From Flavobacterium cerinum (GTDB lineage Bacteria; Bacteroidota; Bacteroidia; Flavobacteriales; Flavobacteriaceae), in contig NZ_CP101751.1 of the NCBI RefSeq assembly GCF_024496085.1, positions 1,178,001 through 1,242,000 of the forward strand: a stretch of 64,000 bases of DNA, written 5' to 3'. The translations under genes and the position numbers were made by a program. Below the pieces are notes generated by a model that had not been told where the DNA came from, did not search any database, and saw only the letters and a list, made by a program, of their open reading frames with translations. Below, piece after piece: positions 54,640 to 63,389 of this stretch; the stretch's first letter is position 1; each line of letters begins with the position of its first letter.

Positions 54640-55869
54640 ATGCGATTAGTTTTTATAGGCGTAATTTTATTGTTGGTGGAGTTGTATGCTTTTCAGGCAT
54701 TTCGAACCATAACCAAAGAAAGATGGATATTGATAACGTACCAGGTAGTTAGCCTGGCAATATTTATTTATCTGATTTATTCCTTTTCGCAATTTGACCG
54801 AAGTGTAGGACAAACAAAACAAACGTTGTTTACAATGGGATTACTGTTAATAACACTAATCCCAAAACTGCTTATTGCTATTATTTTATTAGCAGAGGAT
54901 GTTTACCGTTTATTTGCTACTACGATTAATTATTTTACTCAAGCGGATAATATCAAAGAAGCCATCCCGGAAAGGCGGAAGTTTGTAAGCCAGGTCGCAC
55001 TTATGGTGGCTTTAATTCCTTTTACATCATTGTTATACGGAATGACAAAAGGAAAATATAATTTTAAAGTAATACGACAAACAATATTCTTCCCGGATCT
55101 TCCGGATAGTTTTGACGGAACGACCATTACTCAGATTTCGGATGTTCACAGCGGAAGTTTTGATGATCCGGAGAAGATCAGTTATGCGATTGATCTGATT
55201 AATGAACAAAAATCGGATATTATTCTGTTTACCGGCGATATTGTGAATACGCATGCCGATGAGATGCATCCGTGGGTGGATACATTTCGTAAAATTGATA
55301 CACCGGCATTAGGTAAATATTCTGTTTTGGGGAATCATGACTACGGTGAATATATCGACTGGCCTTCGGAAAAAGCAAAAGAAGACAATTTTAAGGCGAT
55401 TAAAGATTTGCACCGACAAATTGATTTTAAGCTGTTGCTGAACGAGCATGTAAAAATTAAAAAGGGAACAGATGAAATTGCGTTGGTAGGTGTGGAAAAC
55501 TGGGGCGTTAAATTCAGGCAAGCGGGCGATTTACATAAAGCTTCGGAGGGATTGAGTCAAAAGGACTTTAAAATTCTGATGAGTCATGATCCGTCACATT
55601 GGGATGCTGAAGTGAAAAAACACGACAAACATTTTCATCTTACGCTGAGCGGGCATACACATGGCTTGCAGTTTGGAATTGAGATTCCGGGGCTAATTAA
55701 ATGGAGTCCAATAGAATACGTATACAAACAATGGGCGGGACTTTACGAAGAAATGGGGAAATATATTTATGTGAACCGCGGATTCGGATTTCATGCTTAT
55801 CCGGGCCGTGTCGGAATATGGCCGGAAATTACAGTTATCGAACTAAAAAAAGGCGAAAAAGTAGCGTAA
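54640..55869 (+). CDS. Membrane-anchored metallophosphoesterase
   Basis: 409 residues. Four hydrophobic segments in the first about 145 residues, then a calcineurin-like phosphoesterase with the ordered motifs TQISDVHSG (D, H), FTGDIVN, VLGNHDYG, LMSHDP and LSGHTHG supplying the dinuclear metal ligands. The architecture matches YkuE/YaeI-like enzymes that act on UDP-diacylglucosamine or related phospholipid substrates; the exact substrate is inferred only. It is followed by its own spacer and the thioredoxin promoter. Confidence 0.92.
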   Translation: MRLVFIGVILLLVELYAFQAFRTITKERWILITYQVVSLAIFIYLIYSFSQFDRSVGQTKQTLFTMGLLLITLIPKLLIAIILLAEDVYRLFATTINYFTQADNIKEAIPERRKFVSQVALMVALIPFTSLLYGMTKGKYNFKVIRQTIFFPDLPDSFDGTTITQISDVHSGSFDDPEKISYAIDLINEQKSDIILFTGDIVNTHADEMHPWVDTFRKIDTPALGKYSVLGNHDYGEYIDWPSEKAKEDNFKAIKDLHRQIDFKLLLNEHVKIKKGTDEIALVGVENWGVKFRQAGDLHKASEGLSQKDFKILMSHDPSHWDAEVKKHDKHFHLTLSGHTHGLQFGIEIPGLIKWSPIEYVYKQWAGLYEEMGKYIYVNRGFGFHAYPGRVGIWPEITVIELKKGEKVA

Positions 55870-55883
55870 TTCGTTAAAAATGC

Positions 55884-55891
55884 TACATTTG
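55884..55891 (+). promoter_or_regulatory. -7 element upstream of thioredoxin-like gene
   Basis: TACATTTG matches TAnnTTTG about 52 bases before the ATG at 55944. A -33 TTG is not clear. Confidence 0.55.
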
Positions 55892-55943
55892 TATAGATAA
55901 TTGATCGTATAAAGCTTATTTAAAGATTTTAAACTTGAAAGCT

Positions 55944-56240
55944 ATGTCAAAATTTGGAGAACTTATCAATGCACAAGTACCGGTATTGATCGATTTTTAC
56001 ACTGATTGGAGCGAACCTTCCGTTTCCATGCATCCGGTTATTAGGGATGTTGCGGCTGCGTTAGGAGATAAAGCGAAAGTGATAAAAATTGATGTGGATA
56101 AAAACCAGGAACTGGCTGAAGCACTTCGAATAAAAGGTTTGCCGACATTAATGATTTATAAAGAAGGGCAAATGGTATGGCGTCAATCCGGTGAACTGGA
56201 TGCGAATACAATAATAGCGCTTGTTCAGGAACAATACTAA
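55944..56240 (+). CDS. Cysteine-less thioredoxin-fold protein
   Basis: Start at ATG 55944; a TTG nine bases earlier is unlikely. 98 residues with the complete thioredoxin fold pattern: LIDFYTDW, KVIKIDVDKNQELAEAL, and the cis-Pro loop GLPTLMIYK. The active-site CxxC is replaced by W-S-E-P-S (residues 22-26), so both redox cysteines are serine. It cannot perform thiol-disulfide exchange and may be a binding or chaperone module. The last 4 bases overlap the convergent deacetylase gene. Confidence 0.9.
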   Translation: MSKFGELINAQVPVLIDFYTDWSEPSVSMHPVIRDVAAALGDKAKVIKIDVDKNQELAEALRIKGLPTLMIYKEGQMVWRQSGELDANTIIALVQEQY

Positions 56241-56878
56241 GGTAATACGTCAAATCGGAAGCCACGTTCTTTTAAACCTTGGATGGCTTTCGGTAATGCG
56301 TGTTCAAGGTTTTGAAATGCTTTCTGGCTATCGTGAAATACGATGATACTTCCCTGACGGGCATTTTGAATTACGTTTTGAATACACTCTTCCGGTGTGA
56401 CGGTTTTGTCATAATCCATACTAATTACATCCCACATAATAATTTGATAGCCTTGCTTCCGTAGTAAACGGGATTGTAATGGCTTTATTTTGCCGTAAGG
56501 CGGACGAAATAGTCTGGTGTTTATTTTGCCTTCTGAATGTTTTATAATGGCTTCTTCGCAGCCTTTTGTATTGCGAATGTACTCGTCATTATTTGTTTTC
56601 CATCCTTTTAAATGGTTGTAGGTGTGATTGCCGATACGGTGTCCGTGTGCAATTACTTTTTTAAAAATATCCGGATGTTTGTCGATATTGTTTCCGATGC
56701 AGAAAAATGTAGCCGGAATAGCATGGCTGTCCAGAATGTTTAATACCCATTCCGTGATTTCAGGAGTCGGACCGTCATCAAAAGTAAGGTATATGGTGTT
56801 TTGGGTATTGGGAATATCCCATACCTGATTAAAAAATATCCTTTTGACAATGTTATTGGTTTTTACCCAGAAGCTCAT
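56237..56878 (-). CDS. Polysaccharide deacetylase (NodB-like)
   Basis: 213 residues with the NodB motifs in order: LTFDDGPTPEITEWVL (motif 1, catalytic base and metal Asp), GNHTYNHLKGW (metal His pair HxxxH), FRPPYGK, MWDVISMDYD and IIVFHDSQ. No clear signal peptide; the N-terminus NNIVKRIFFNQVW may be a weak membrane anchor. Deacetylates peptidoglycan GlcNAc or an exopolysaccharide. It lies downstream of the DUF2723 gene in the same direction, separated by a terminator. Confidence 0.93.
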   Translation of the reverse strand: MSFWVKTNNIVKRIFFNQVWDIPNTQNTIYLTFDDGPTPEITEWVLNILDSHAIPATFFCIGNNIDKHPDIFKKVIAHGHRIGNHTYNHLKGWKTNNDEYIRNTKGCEEAIIKHSEGKINTRLFRPPYGKIKPLQSRLLRKQGYQIIMWDVISMDYDKTVTPEECIQNVIQNARQGSIIVFHDSQKAFQNLEHALPKAIQGLKERGFRFDVLP

Positions 56879-56891
56879 TTATAATCTGTTA

Positions 56892-56927
56892 TAAAAAAGA
56901 ATATGCCCATGAATCACGGGCATATCT
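56892..56927 (-). terminator. Intrinsic terminator after DUF2723 gene
   Basis: Minus-strand stem AAGATATGCCC / GGGCATATTCTT with a 9-base loop and a following T-run. Confidence 0.85.
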
Positions 56928-56936
56928 TGTTTTTTA

Positions 56937-59900
56937 TTATTCCATATCTCTACCGAATCGTTCAAACATTTTGTTATAGCTGTTGAACTTCGTTTTATTC
57001 GTGTTGAAGAAATCTTTGTCGTATCGCTTCATGATATCTAGTAGCGCACGATAACGTTCAATATCGGTTACGATATCAACATACATATCGTTTTGTTCTG
57101 TCGCTTTTAATCCTTTGTAATACGTCAGGTTTTCCTGGTATTTTTTAGAAAGCTTATTCAGGATATCACGTGCTTTTGCTTGTTCGCCTACTTCATAATA
57201 ACCGGATGCAAACGGTTCTACGAACGTATAGAATCCGAATTGATCGATAGGCATTTTTTTCATAGCCAAATCAATAATGTTTTTAGCCTTGTCTTTTTTG
57301 CCTTCTTCAATTAATTTTTCTGTCAGACGAGCCAGATTTGTACGGTATGAAATACTGTTTTTACGGGTTTCAGGATCGTGATAAACTCTCGGATCACCAC
57401 TATTGCCCCAATCCCATGACATTACAATTTTGTACATTTTTTCTGTGTCGATATAACCCATATCTAATGGACTGCCATCTTTTGGAAGTGGTGTTTTTAC
57501 CGGAATTAGTTTGTATACCATTCCATCCAATTCCAGGTAATCTTTCATCCAGATATAATCATCATCGCCAAAGCTTCCTCCGGTAAAGTAAATCGGACGT
57601 TTCCAATTGTTGTTGTAAACGATATCCAACATCATTAAACGGTGAATGTATAAGGCACTTCCTTTGATCTCAAGGTCAATGTTAGCTACAATCGAATCAT
57701 TTAAGGCTGGCGTAACAACTTTATTTTTGATTACAGTTTCTTTGTTTACCGGAATGGTAATCTTATTTGTCGGATAGAAATGGATCTTCTGACCGCTTCT
57801 CGGGATCGTAAACAAGGTTCTCTCATCATCACTCTTAATGAAATCGATAAATTGTTTGATATCGATTCGCTCTTTGGTTAACTCCTGGAAGAACATATAA
57901 TCGCGTTTTCCTTTTACATACTGGTCGTGTGTAAATGAAATCGGTAACGGATCAGAATCATATGCTTTTGATTTCATCTGATCGATATACCAGTCTTGCG
58001 TTAATAACTGTGTATTTACAATTCTTACGTCAGTTCGGTAACCTTCAATCTCCTGGGCGTACCAAAGCGGGAAGGTATCGTTATCTCCGATAGTAAATAA
58101 AATAGCATTCGGTTCGCAGGAATCCAGATACGCTTTAGCCATTGCAACAGCAGTGTAACGATTAGAACGATCATGGTCATCCCAGTTTTCTTTGGCCATT
58201 AATACCGGAGCTGCCAGTAGACAAGCTGTGATAACAACCGGGCCGGCTATTTTCGGTTGTAAATATTTTTTAATTCCGTCATAAATTGCATAAACACCGA
58301 ATCCAAGCCACATGGCGAAAATATAGAACGATCCTACCAATGCATAATCTCGTTCACGTGGTTCAAAAGGACGTTCGTTTAGGAATACTTTTAAGGCTAA
58401 ACTGGTAAACAGGAATAATACCAATAAAACATAAAAGCTTTTCAGGTCTTTTTTAGCGTGGAAAACCATTCCGATAATTCCTAAAATAAAAGGCAGGAAG
58501 AAATAAGTATTACGAGCCTTGTTGTTAAGTACATCAGACGGTAAGTTGTCTTGCGATCCTAAACGGATTTCATCGATAAATTTGATACCGCTGATCCAGT
58601 TTCCGTTTTGTGTGTCGTATTTACCTTGTATGTCGTTTTGACGACCGGTAAAGTTCCACATAAGGTAACGCCAGTACATATAACCAAACTGATATTCGAA
58701 CATGAATTTCATGTTCTCTGCAAAAGATGGTTTTTCTATGATCAGGTATTCACCATATGATTTTAGGAATTTATCATATTCTTCTAATCCTATCTTTCCG
58801 CTGCTGAATGCATTACGGAATTCCGAAACAATCTGTACTAATTCATCCTCGTGTGAATATTCCGGATTAATAGTGAATTTTACAGGACTGGTAAATGTCA
58901 TATAGTTTACCGCATTATCGGTACTCCACATTCTCGGAAGAAAGCCTTTTTGATCGTCACTGGTATTTTGACGGGCATTAACGTAATTGTTTACGATTTT
59001 ATAAGTACCGGTTTTGTAATCCCGTTCGTAGTTTGGTTTTTCATCCTGATACGGATTCTCTTCATCCAATCCTACATAACCTTCTGTGAAAAGCGGTCCG
59101 TAGAATGTTTTTTGTTCACCGTACTGTTCACGGTTATAGTAAGCTAACACCTCGGCAGCATCCGAAGGTCTGTTTTCGTTGATAACAACATTTGCATTGG
59201 CACGAATCGGTAACATCAACCAGGTTGAGAAACCAATTAATACGAAAAGTACACAAAGAAGTAAAGTGTTATATAGTGGTTTTTCTTTTTTGCGGGTATA
59301 ACGTAAACCGAAATAAAAGAAAAGAACAATCAATAAAGCGGCAAATATGGTTCCGGAGTTAAACGGCAATCCTAATGAATTCACCATAAAGATTTCCATT
59401 TTTCCGAAAAAGGCAAGGGTGTAAGGTAATAAGAACTTGAAAACGAAAAACAGAATCACAACAATGATAATGTTGGCGATGATAAAGTTTTTAACGGTAA
59501 CGGTTTTGTAGTTCTTAAAATAATAAAGTAATCCTAATGACGGAATCGTTAATAAAGCCATAAAGTGAACTCCGAATGATAAACCGATCATTAAGGAGAT
59601 TAATAAAAGCCAACGATTACCACGCGGTTTGTGCATGTCTTCTTCCCAGCGCAATCCAAGCCAGAATAATACGGCAATAAATAAAGAAGCCATGGCGTAT
59701 ACTTCGGCTTCAGTAGCACTAAACCAGAAACTATCGGAAAAAGTAAAAGCTAATGAGCCTACAAATGCACTTCCTAGTACAACAATAGCATTGCTTGCAT
59801 TGAATTCGGAATAGCTGGAAACAATTTTTTTCAATATTAGGGTCATCGACCAAAACATAAATAAAATGGTGAAGGCACTTGAGAATACCGACATCATATT

Positions 59901-60140
59901 TACCATCAAGGCAACTTTATGCGGTCCTGTTGCAAACATTGCAAAGAAAGCTCCGATCATCTGGAATAAAGGGGCTCCCGGCGGGTGACCTACTTCCAGT
60001 TTAGCTGAAGTTGCAATATATTCACCACAATCCCAGAAACTTAATGACGGTTCTACGGTGAGTGAATAAGTGATTAAGGCGATTGCAAATGTGAACCATC
60101 CTAAGATCGTGTTCCACTTTTTGAAATTAAATGTTACCAT
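56937..60140 (-). CDS. DUF2723 polytopic membrane protein, O-mannosyltransferase-like
   Basis: 1067 residues. N-terminal half with about twelve helices and the DUF2723 signature LSFWDCGEYIATSAKLEVGHPPG (read in two parts: LSFWDCGEYI and GHPPGAPLFQ) in the first extracytoplasmic loop; the acidic pair there is the probable catalytic feature of this GT-C-like family. The second half is a large soluble domain with GDNDTFPLWYAQEIEG and TPR-like helical repeats near the end. The family is widespread in Bacteroidota and related to TMEM260, a mammalian O-mannosyltransferase. Protein O-mannosylation is inferred, not shown. A large single-gene unit. Confidence 0.88.
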   Translation of the reverse strand: MVTFNFKKWNTILGWFTFAIALITYSLTVEPSLSFWDCGEYIATSAKLEVGHPPGAPLFQMIGAFFAMFATGPHKVALMVNMMSVFSSAFTILFMFWSMTLILKKIVSSYSEFNASNAIVVLGSAFVGSLAFTFSDSFWFSATEAEVYAMASLFIAVLFWLGLRWEEDMHKPRGNRWLLLISLMIGLSFGVHFMALLTIPSLGLLYYFKNYKTVTVKNFIIANIIIVVILFFVFKFLLPYTLAFFGKMEIFMVNSLGLPFNSGTIFAALLIVLFFYFGLRYTRKKEKPLYNTLLLCVLFVLIGFSTWLMLPIRANANVVINENRPSDAAEVLAYYNREQYGEQKTFYGPLFTEGYVGLDEENPYQDEKPNYERDYKTGTYKIVNNYVNARQNTSDDQKGFLPRMWSTDNAVNYMTFTSPVKFTINPEYSHEDELVQIVSEFRNAFSSGKIGLEEYDKFLKSYGEYLIIEKPSFAENMKFMFEYQFGYMYWRYLMWNFTGRQNDIQGKYDTQNGNWISGIKFIDEIRLGSQDNLPSDVLNNKARNTYFFLPFILGIIGMVFHAKKDLKSFYVLLVLFLFTSLALKVFLNERPFEPRERDYALVGSFYIFAMWLGFGVYAIYDGIKKYLQPKIAGPVVITACLLAAPVLMAKENWDDHDRSNRYTAVAMAKAYLDSCEPNAILFTIGDNDTFPLWYAQEIEGYRTDVRIVNTQLLTQDWYIDQMKSKAYDSDPLPISFTHDQYVKGKRDYMFFQELTKERIDIKQFIDFIKSDDERTLFTIPRSGQKIHFYPTNKITIPVNKETVIKNKVVTPALNDSIVANIDLEIKGSALYIHRLMMLDIVYNNNWKRPIYFTGGSFGDDDYIWMKDYLELDGMVYKLIPVKTPLPKDGSPLDMGYIDTEKMYKIVMSWDWGNSGDPRVYHDPETRKNSISYRTNLARLTEKLIEEGKKDKAKNIIDLAMKKMPIDQFGFYTFVEPFASGYYEVGEQAKARDILNKLSKKYQENLTYYKGLKATEQNDMYVDIVTDIERYRALLDIMKRYDKDFFNTNKTKFNSYNKMFERFGRDME

Positions 60141-60244
60141 ATAATACCAGTGTATTTTTTTGTGTATTAAATCTTTTACAAAGAAACTATTTTTTTGGAG
60201 AAAGAGGACTGAAAATATTTTTTTAATATTTTTTTATCAAAAGC

Positions 60245-60274
60245 TTGCATTGTAAAAAAATTGTCCTACATTTG
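60245..60274 (+). promoter_or_regulatory. Promoter of tRNA-Gln
   Basis: TTG (60245-60247), a 19-base spacer, then TACATTTG (60267-60274), 32 bases before the mature tRNA. Confidence 0.8.
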
Positions 60275-60306
60275 CACTCGGAAATCAGAAATGATGCCGG
60301 TTTTAG

Positions 60307-60377
60307 TGACCCATGGTGTAATGGTAACACAGCTGATTTTGGTTCAGTCGTTCTAGGTTCGAGTCCTAGTGGGTCAA
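60307..60377 (+). tRNA. tRNA-Gln (UUG)
   Basis: Complete cloverleaf: acceptor TGACCCA / TGGGTCA, D arm GGTGTAATGGTAACAC, anticodon stem GCTGA / TCAGT with loop TTTTGGT (anticodon TTG), and T arm CTAGG-TTCGAGT-CCTAG. CCA is not encoded. The first base pair U-A is a known feature of glutamine tRNAs. Confidence 0.96.
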
Positions 60378-60378
60378 C

Positions 60379-60410
60379 AAAAGTCTCTCAATTTTGAGGG
60401 ACTTTTTTTA
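60379..60410 (+). terminator. Intrinsic terminator of tRNA-Gln
   Basis: AAAGTCTCTCAA / TTGAGGGACTTT stem (one G-T pair) followed by a T-run, directly after the tRNA. Confidence 0.9.
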
Positions 60411-60472
60411 TTGTGTAAATTGAGTTTTAAAAGAATTAGTTGGCGATTTTTTCGGTCAAAGAGTATAAGAAA

Positions 60473-60503
60473 AAAACCTCTCGGAAACGGAGAGGTTTTT
60501 TAT
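60473..60503. terminator. Orphaned terminator hairpin left of the IS
   Basis: AAAACCTCTC / GAGAGGTTTT stem with loop GGAAACG and T-runs on both strands. Its position suggests it was the terminator of the universal stress gene before the IS inserted between them. Confidence 0.8.
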
Positions 60504-60553
60504 TTGGTGTTGTTGTCTCGTCCTGAAATAACGATACAAAAAAAAGCGTTATT

Positions 60554-60982
60554 ATGGAAAAACAAACCACTTATGTTAAACGTACCCAAAAAGACTACTC
60601 CTTAAGTTTAAAGATTCAGATTACAAAGGAAATTGAATCGGGAGAATTGTCAACTTATGCAGCCCAGAAGAAATATGGTATCCAGGCACGGTCCACAGTT
60701 GTGAATTGGCTCAGAAAATATGGTAACTTTGATTGGGAGAACCAAACACCATCAAATATGCCAAAGACACCAGAACAACGAATTATGGAGCTTGAAGCCA
60801 AGGTAAAACTTTTGGAAAAGCAGAAAGCTCAGCTTGAAAAACAAAACCATATTTCTGATTCTAAAGCTATTATTTTTGATATGATGATAGACCTTGCGGA
60901 AAAGGAATACAATATCGATATTCGAAAAAACTTACCTCCCGGACAATCCAATCCTTTAGTCAAAAAAGGCAGGAAAACATAA
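60554..60982 (+). CDS. IS3-family transposase orfA
   Basis: 142 residues: an N-terminal helix-turn-helix of the IS3 orfA type (SLSLKIQITKEIESGE, then YGIQARSTVVNWLRKYG) and a C-terminal leucine-zipper-like coiled coil (MELEAKVKLLEKQKAQLEKQ). It recognises the IS ends. It is made alone and, by a -1 frameshift at the A6 tract near its end, as the N-terminal part of OrfAB. Confidence 0.93.
   Translation: MEKQTTYVKRTQKDYSLSLKIQITKEIESGELSTYAAQKKYGIQARSTVVNWLRKYGNFDWENQTPSNMPKTPEQRIMELEAKVKLLEKQKAQLEKQNHISDSKAIIFDMMIDLAEKEYNIDIRKNLPPGQSNPLVKKGRKT
60962..60968 (+). other. Candidate -1 frameshift site AAAAAAG
   Basis: Six A then G (60962-60968) in the orfA frame AAA AAA GGC. A -1 slip continues as RQENISFTCGLFGINRQ, joining orfA to orfB in one OrfAB transposase. 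Confidence 0.7.
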
Positions 60983-60996
60983 GTTTTACCTGTGGT

Positions 60997-61848
60997 TTGT
61001 TCGGGATAAACAGGCAGGTTTATTATCGAAGTATTAAGCGCGCTAAATTCAGAAGAACCTTGGCAGAACAGGTTGTAACACTTGTAAAAGAGCAACGTAT
61101 AGCTCAACCTCGGTTAGGAACACGTAAACTGTATCATATTCTTATAACTGAACTTAAAGCATTAAAAGTAGGCCGAGATAAGTTTTTTTCTATTTTAAAA
61201 GCTAATCATTTATTGATACACCCCAAAAGGAGTTATCATCTTACCACATGGTCACACCATCGTTTTAGAAAACATCCTAACTTGATAAAAGAGCTGGATA
61301 TTACAAGCCCGGAACAAGTGTGGGTATCAGATATCACCTATATTGGAAAACGAGAAAAGCCTTGTTATCTGAGTTTAATAACTGATGCCTATTCAAAAAA
61401 GATAATGGGATATGATGTATCTGATTCTCTCAGTACACAAGGCTGTATCAGAGCCTTAAAAATGGCTCGTAAGAATAGGATATTTAAGTCTGAATCATTG
61501 ATACATCATTCAGACAGGGGAATACAATATTGTTCGGATGAGTATCAGTATTTATTAAAGAAATACAGTCTAAAATGCAGTATGACACAAAACTCAGATC
61601 CGTATGAAAACGCAGTGGCTGAAAGAATAAACGGAATATTAAAACAAGAGTTTAGAATTGATACCTATCATCTTGAACTATATTTAATGAAGAAACTCAT
61701 AGATGAGATTATTAAAAAATATAACCAGATTAGACCACATTGGTCAAACTATATGCTAACACCTAATCAAATGCATTTACAAAGAAGTATTAAAATAAAA
61801 ACTTATAAAACAAAAAACAGAAGTAACTCGGAAGCTACTTCTGTCTAA
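60997..61848 (+). CDS. IS3-family transposase orfB (DDE integrase domain)
   Basis: 283 residues counted from the TTG at 60997, but the frame is open further upstream into orfA, so OrfAB made by frameshifting is the likely product. The retroviral-type catalytic triad D112 (WVSDITYIG), D173 (HHSDRGIQY) and E209 (ENAVAERING) is intact with the expected 35-residue D-E spacing. The HTH_21-type N-terminus is typical of the group. No disrupting stop: the element looks active. Confidence 0.94.
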   Translation: MFGINRQVYYRSIKRAKFRRTLAEQVVTLVKEQRIAQPRLGTRKLYHILITELKALKVGRDKFFSILKANHLLIHPKRSYHLTTWSHHRFRKHPNLIKELDITSPEQVWVSDITYIGKREKPCYLSLITDAYSKKIMGYDVSDSLSTQGCIRALKMARKNRIFKSESLIHHSDRGIQYCSDEYQYLLKKYSLKCSMTQNSDPYENAVAERINGILKQEFRIDTYHLELYLMKKLIDEIIKKYNQIRPHWSNYMLTPNQMHLQRSIKIKTYKTKNRSNSEATSV

Positions 61849-61905
61849 AAAAGCTATTTTTACTAGTATTAATCCTGTATCGTTATTTTAGGACTAGTCA
61901 TGTTC

Positions 61906-62730
61906 TTATATTTTGAAAGTTACAACGGCGCGTTTGGCATGATTTACTAAATCTTCGCTGATGCTTCCGTTAAAGAAGTGAGCAAGTCCTTTTCTGCCGT
62001 GTGTGCTGATACCGATCAGGTCGGCATTAACGCTTTTAGCAAAGTGTAAAATTCCTTTTTCTACGTTTACATCGTTATAGATATGTGTGGAGTAGTTGCT
62101 GATGTCAAAAGAGGCGATAAAGTCGGCTATCATTTTTTCGGCAACTGAAGTTGATTTAAAGTTGTTGGGGGTGTTAACCATTAATAAGTGAATTTTAGCA
62201 TTGAATTCATTGGCGAATTCTACTACTTTTCGGAATGGTTTTTTGGCTTCATCAGTAAAGTCGGAAGCAAATACGAAATTATTAACCTCGAAATTGTCGG
62301 CGTCTTTTTTGATTACCAGTACAGGGATTTCAGAATGGCGTACTACTTTTTCAGTATTGGATCCGATGAACATTTCCTTAAAGCCGTTAGCGCCGTGAGA
62401 ACCCATAATGATCAGGTCGATTTCATTTTTTCCGGTGATATCAAGAATACCGTCAAAAGCTTTTTCAAGTTTGATGATTTGGGTAACGCTGATTCCGGAT
62501 AATATAGAAGAATTGGCAATTTCGTCAAGTTTTTCTTCAGCCTTTCTTTTGAAGAAGATGATTTCCGGAATATCATGTCCGCTTCCAATAGCATCACTTC
62601 CTTCCTGAGGTAATTCAAGCATGTGGAGTAAAACGATTTCTCCGTTGTTTTTTCTGGCAATTTGAGCCGCTACTTTAAGGGCGTATTCTGCGTGATCGGA
62701 AAAATCGGTCGGGACTAAAATTTTTTTCAT
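61906..62730 (-). CDS. Universal stress protein with two tandem UspA domains
   Basis: 274 residues. Domain 1 (about 1-145) has KKILVPTDFSDHAEYALKVAA and the ATP-loop pattern GSHGANGFKEMFIGSNTEKV. Domain 2 (about 148-274) has FASDFTDEAKK and a second, similar loop GISTHGRKGLAHFFNGSISE. Fused double-domain UspA proteins bind ATP and are induced by starvation or envelope stress. The stop codon lies 2 bases from the IS target duplication, so the coding part is intact but its transcription terminator is now across the IS. Confidence 0.94.
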   Translation of the reverse strand: MKKILVPTDFSDHAEYALKVAAQIARKNNGEIVLLHMLELPQEGSDAIGSGHDIPEIIFFKRKAEEKLDEIANSSILSGISVTQIIKLEKAFDGILDITGKNEIDLIIMGSHGANGFKEMFIGSNTEKVVRHSEIPVLVIKKDADNFEVNNFVFASDFTDEAKKPFRKVVEFANEFNAKIHLLMVNTPNNFKSTSVAEKMIADFIASFDISNYSTHIYNDVNVEKGILHFAKSVNADLIGISTHGRKGLAHFFNGSISEDLVNHAKRAVVTFKI

Positions 62731-62840
62731 AATAATGGATGTGTGTTTTTTGGTGTTTTATTTGTTATAAATGTCATTTATAAAGATAGGAAATTAAATT
62801 ACAATACACAATTGATTTTCAATAATTAAAAAAAATATAC

Positions 62841-62848
62841 TATATTTG
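62841..62848 (+). promoter_or_regulatory. -7 element of the rimP-nusA promoter
   Basis: TATATTTG matches TAnnTTTG. The nearest good TTG (62812-62814) is 26 bases upstream, longer than consensus. Confidence 0.65.
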
Positions 62849-62877
62849 CGCCGTTATTTATTAATGAACTAAATAAT

Positions 62878-62903
62878 GAGGGGGCAGTAGGTCCCCTCTT
62901 TTT
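62878..62903 (+). promoter_or_regulatory. Terminator-like hairpin in rimP-nusA leader
   Basis: Stem GAGGGG (62878-62883) / CCCCTC (62893-62898), 9-base loop, then TTTTT. It lies between promoter and rimP ATG (62912), the same design and loop size as the greA leader hairpin. Confidence 0.7.
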
Positions 62904-62911
62904 ATACTAAT

Positions 62912-63376
62912 ATGGCATTTAAAGATAAAGTTAGCGCGTTGCTGGATGAGGGGTTGTCTCAAAAGCCGTCTCTTTTTTTAATTGATTTAACAATTACCGA
63001 TACTTACAAAATTATTGTAACTTTAGACGGTGATAACGGTGTGAATCTTCAGGATTGTATTGATATCAGCCGGGCTATAGAGCATAATCTGGATCGGGAA
63101 GAACAGGATTTTTCACTGGAAGTGGCTTCGGCAGGAGCAACCAGTCCGTTGAAAATCCCGAGACAATACAAAAAGAATATCGGAAGAAAACTGAAAGTAA
63201 CAACCGCAACCGAGAAAATCGAAGCGGAACTAACAGATGCCAATGATGAATTTGTTGTTTTGGAATGGAAAGCCAGAGAACCAAAGCAAATTGGTAAAGG
63301 GAAAGAAACAGTACAGAAAAAAGTAGAAATCCCTTATTCGGATATCAAGGAAGCAATTGTTATAATAACATTTTAA
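62912..63376 (+). CDS. rimP: Ribosome maturation factor RimP
   Basis: 154 residues with the RimP pattern: [20 protein letters not shown] and [14 protein letters not shown]. RimP assists late 30S assembly. It is first in the rimP-nusA(-infB) operon, the universal bacterial arrangement, with nusA 13 bases downstream. Confidence 0.96.
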   Translation: MAFKDKVSALLDEGLSQKPSLFLIDLTITDTYKIIVTLDGDNGVNLQDCIDISRAIEHNLDREEQDFSLEVASAGATSPLKIPRQYKKNIGRKLKVTTATEKIEAELTDANDEFVVLEWKAREPKQIGKGKETVQKKVEIPYSDIKEAIVIITF

Positions 63377-63389
63377 ATAAAAAGTTTGC

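Larger units (their letters stand above)
60514..61900 (+). mobile_element. Complete IS3-family insertion sequence
   Basis: 1387 bp. Terminal inverted repeats of 25 bp begin TG (60514-60538; TG-T-CT-C-GTCCT-G-AAATAACGATACA) and end CA (61876-61900), with three mismatches. Flanking 3-bp direct repeats TGT (60511-60513 and 61901-61903) are a fresh target-site duplication. Contains orfA and orfB in the -1 relation. The left end lies 136 bases past the tRNA-Gln and the right end 5 bases from the universal stress gene stop. No cargo genes. Confidence 0.93.

Noticed and set aside
55935..55943. TTG start for the thioredoxin-like gene
   Set aside because: An ATG three codons later gives the normal family N-terminus.
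60520..61894. 19-bp inverted-repeat boundaries for the IS
   Set aside because: Extending outward keeps the match, reaches TG...CA ends, and reveals a TGT duplication; the shorter boundaries give mismatched flanks.
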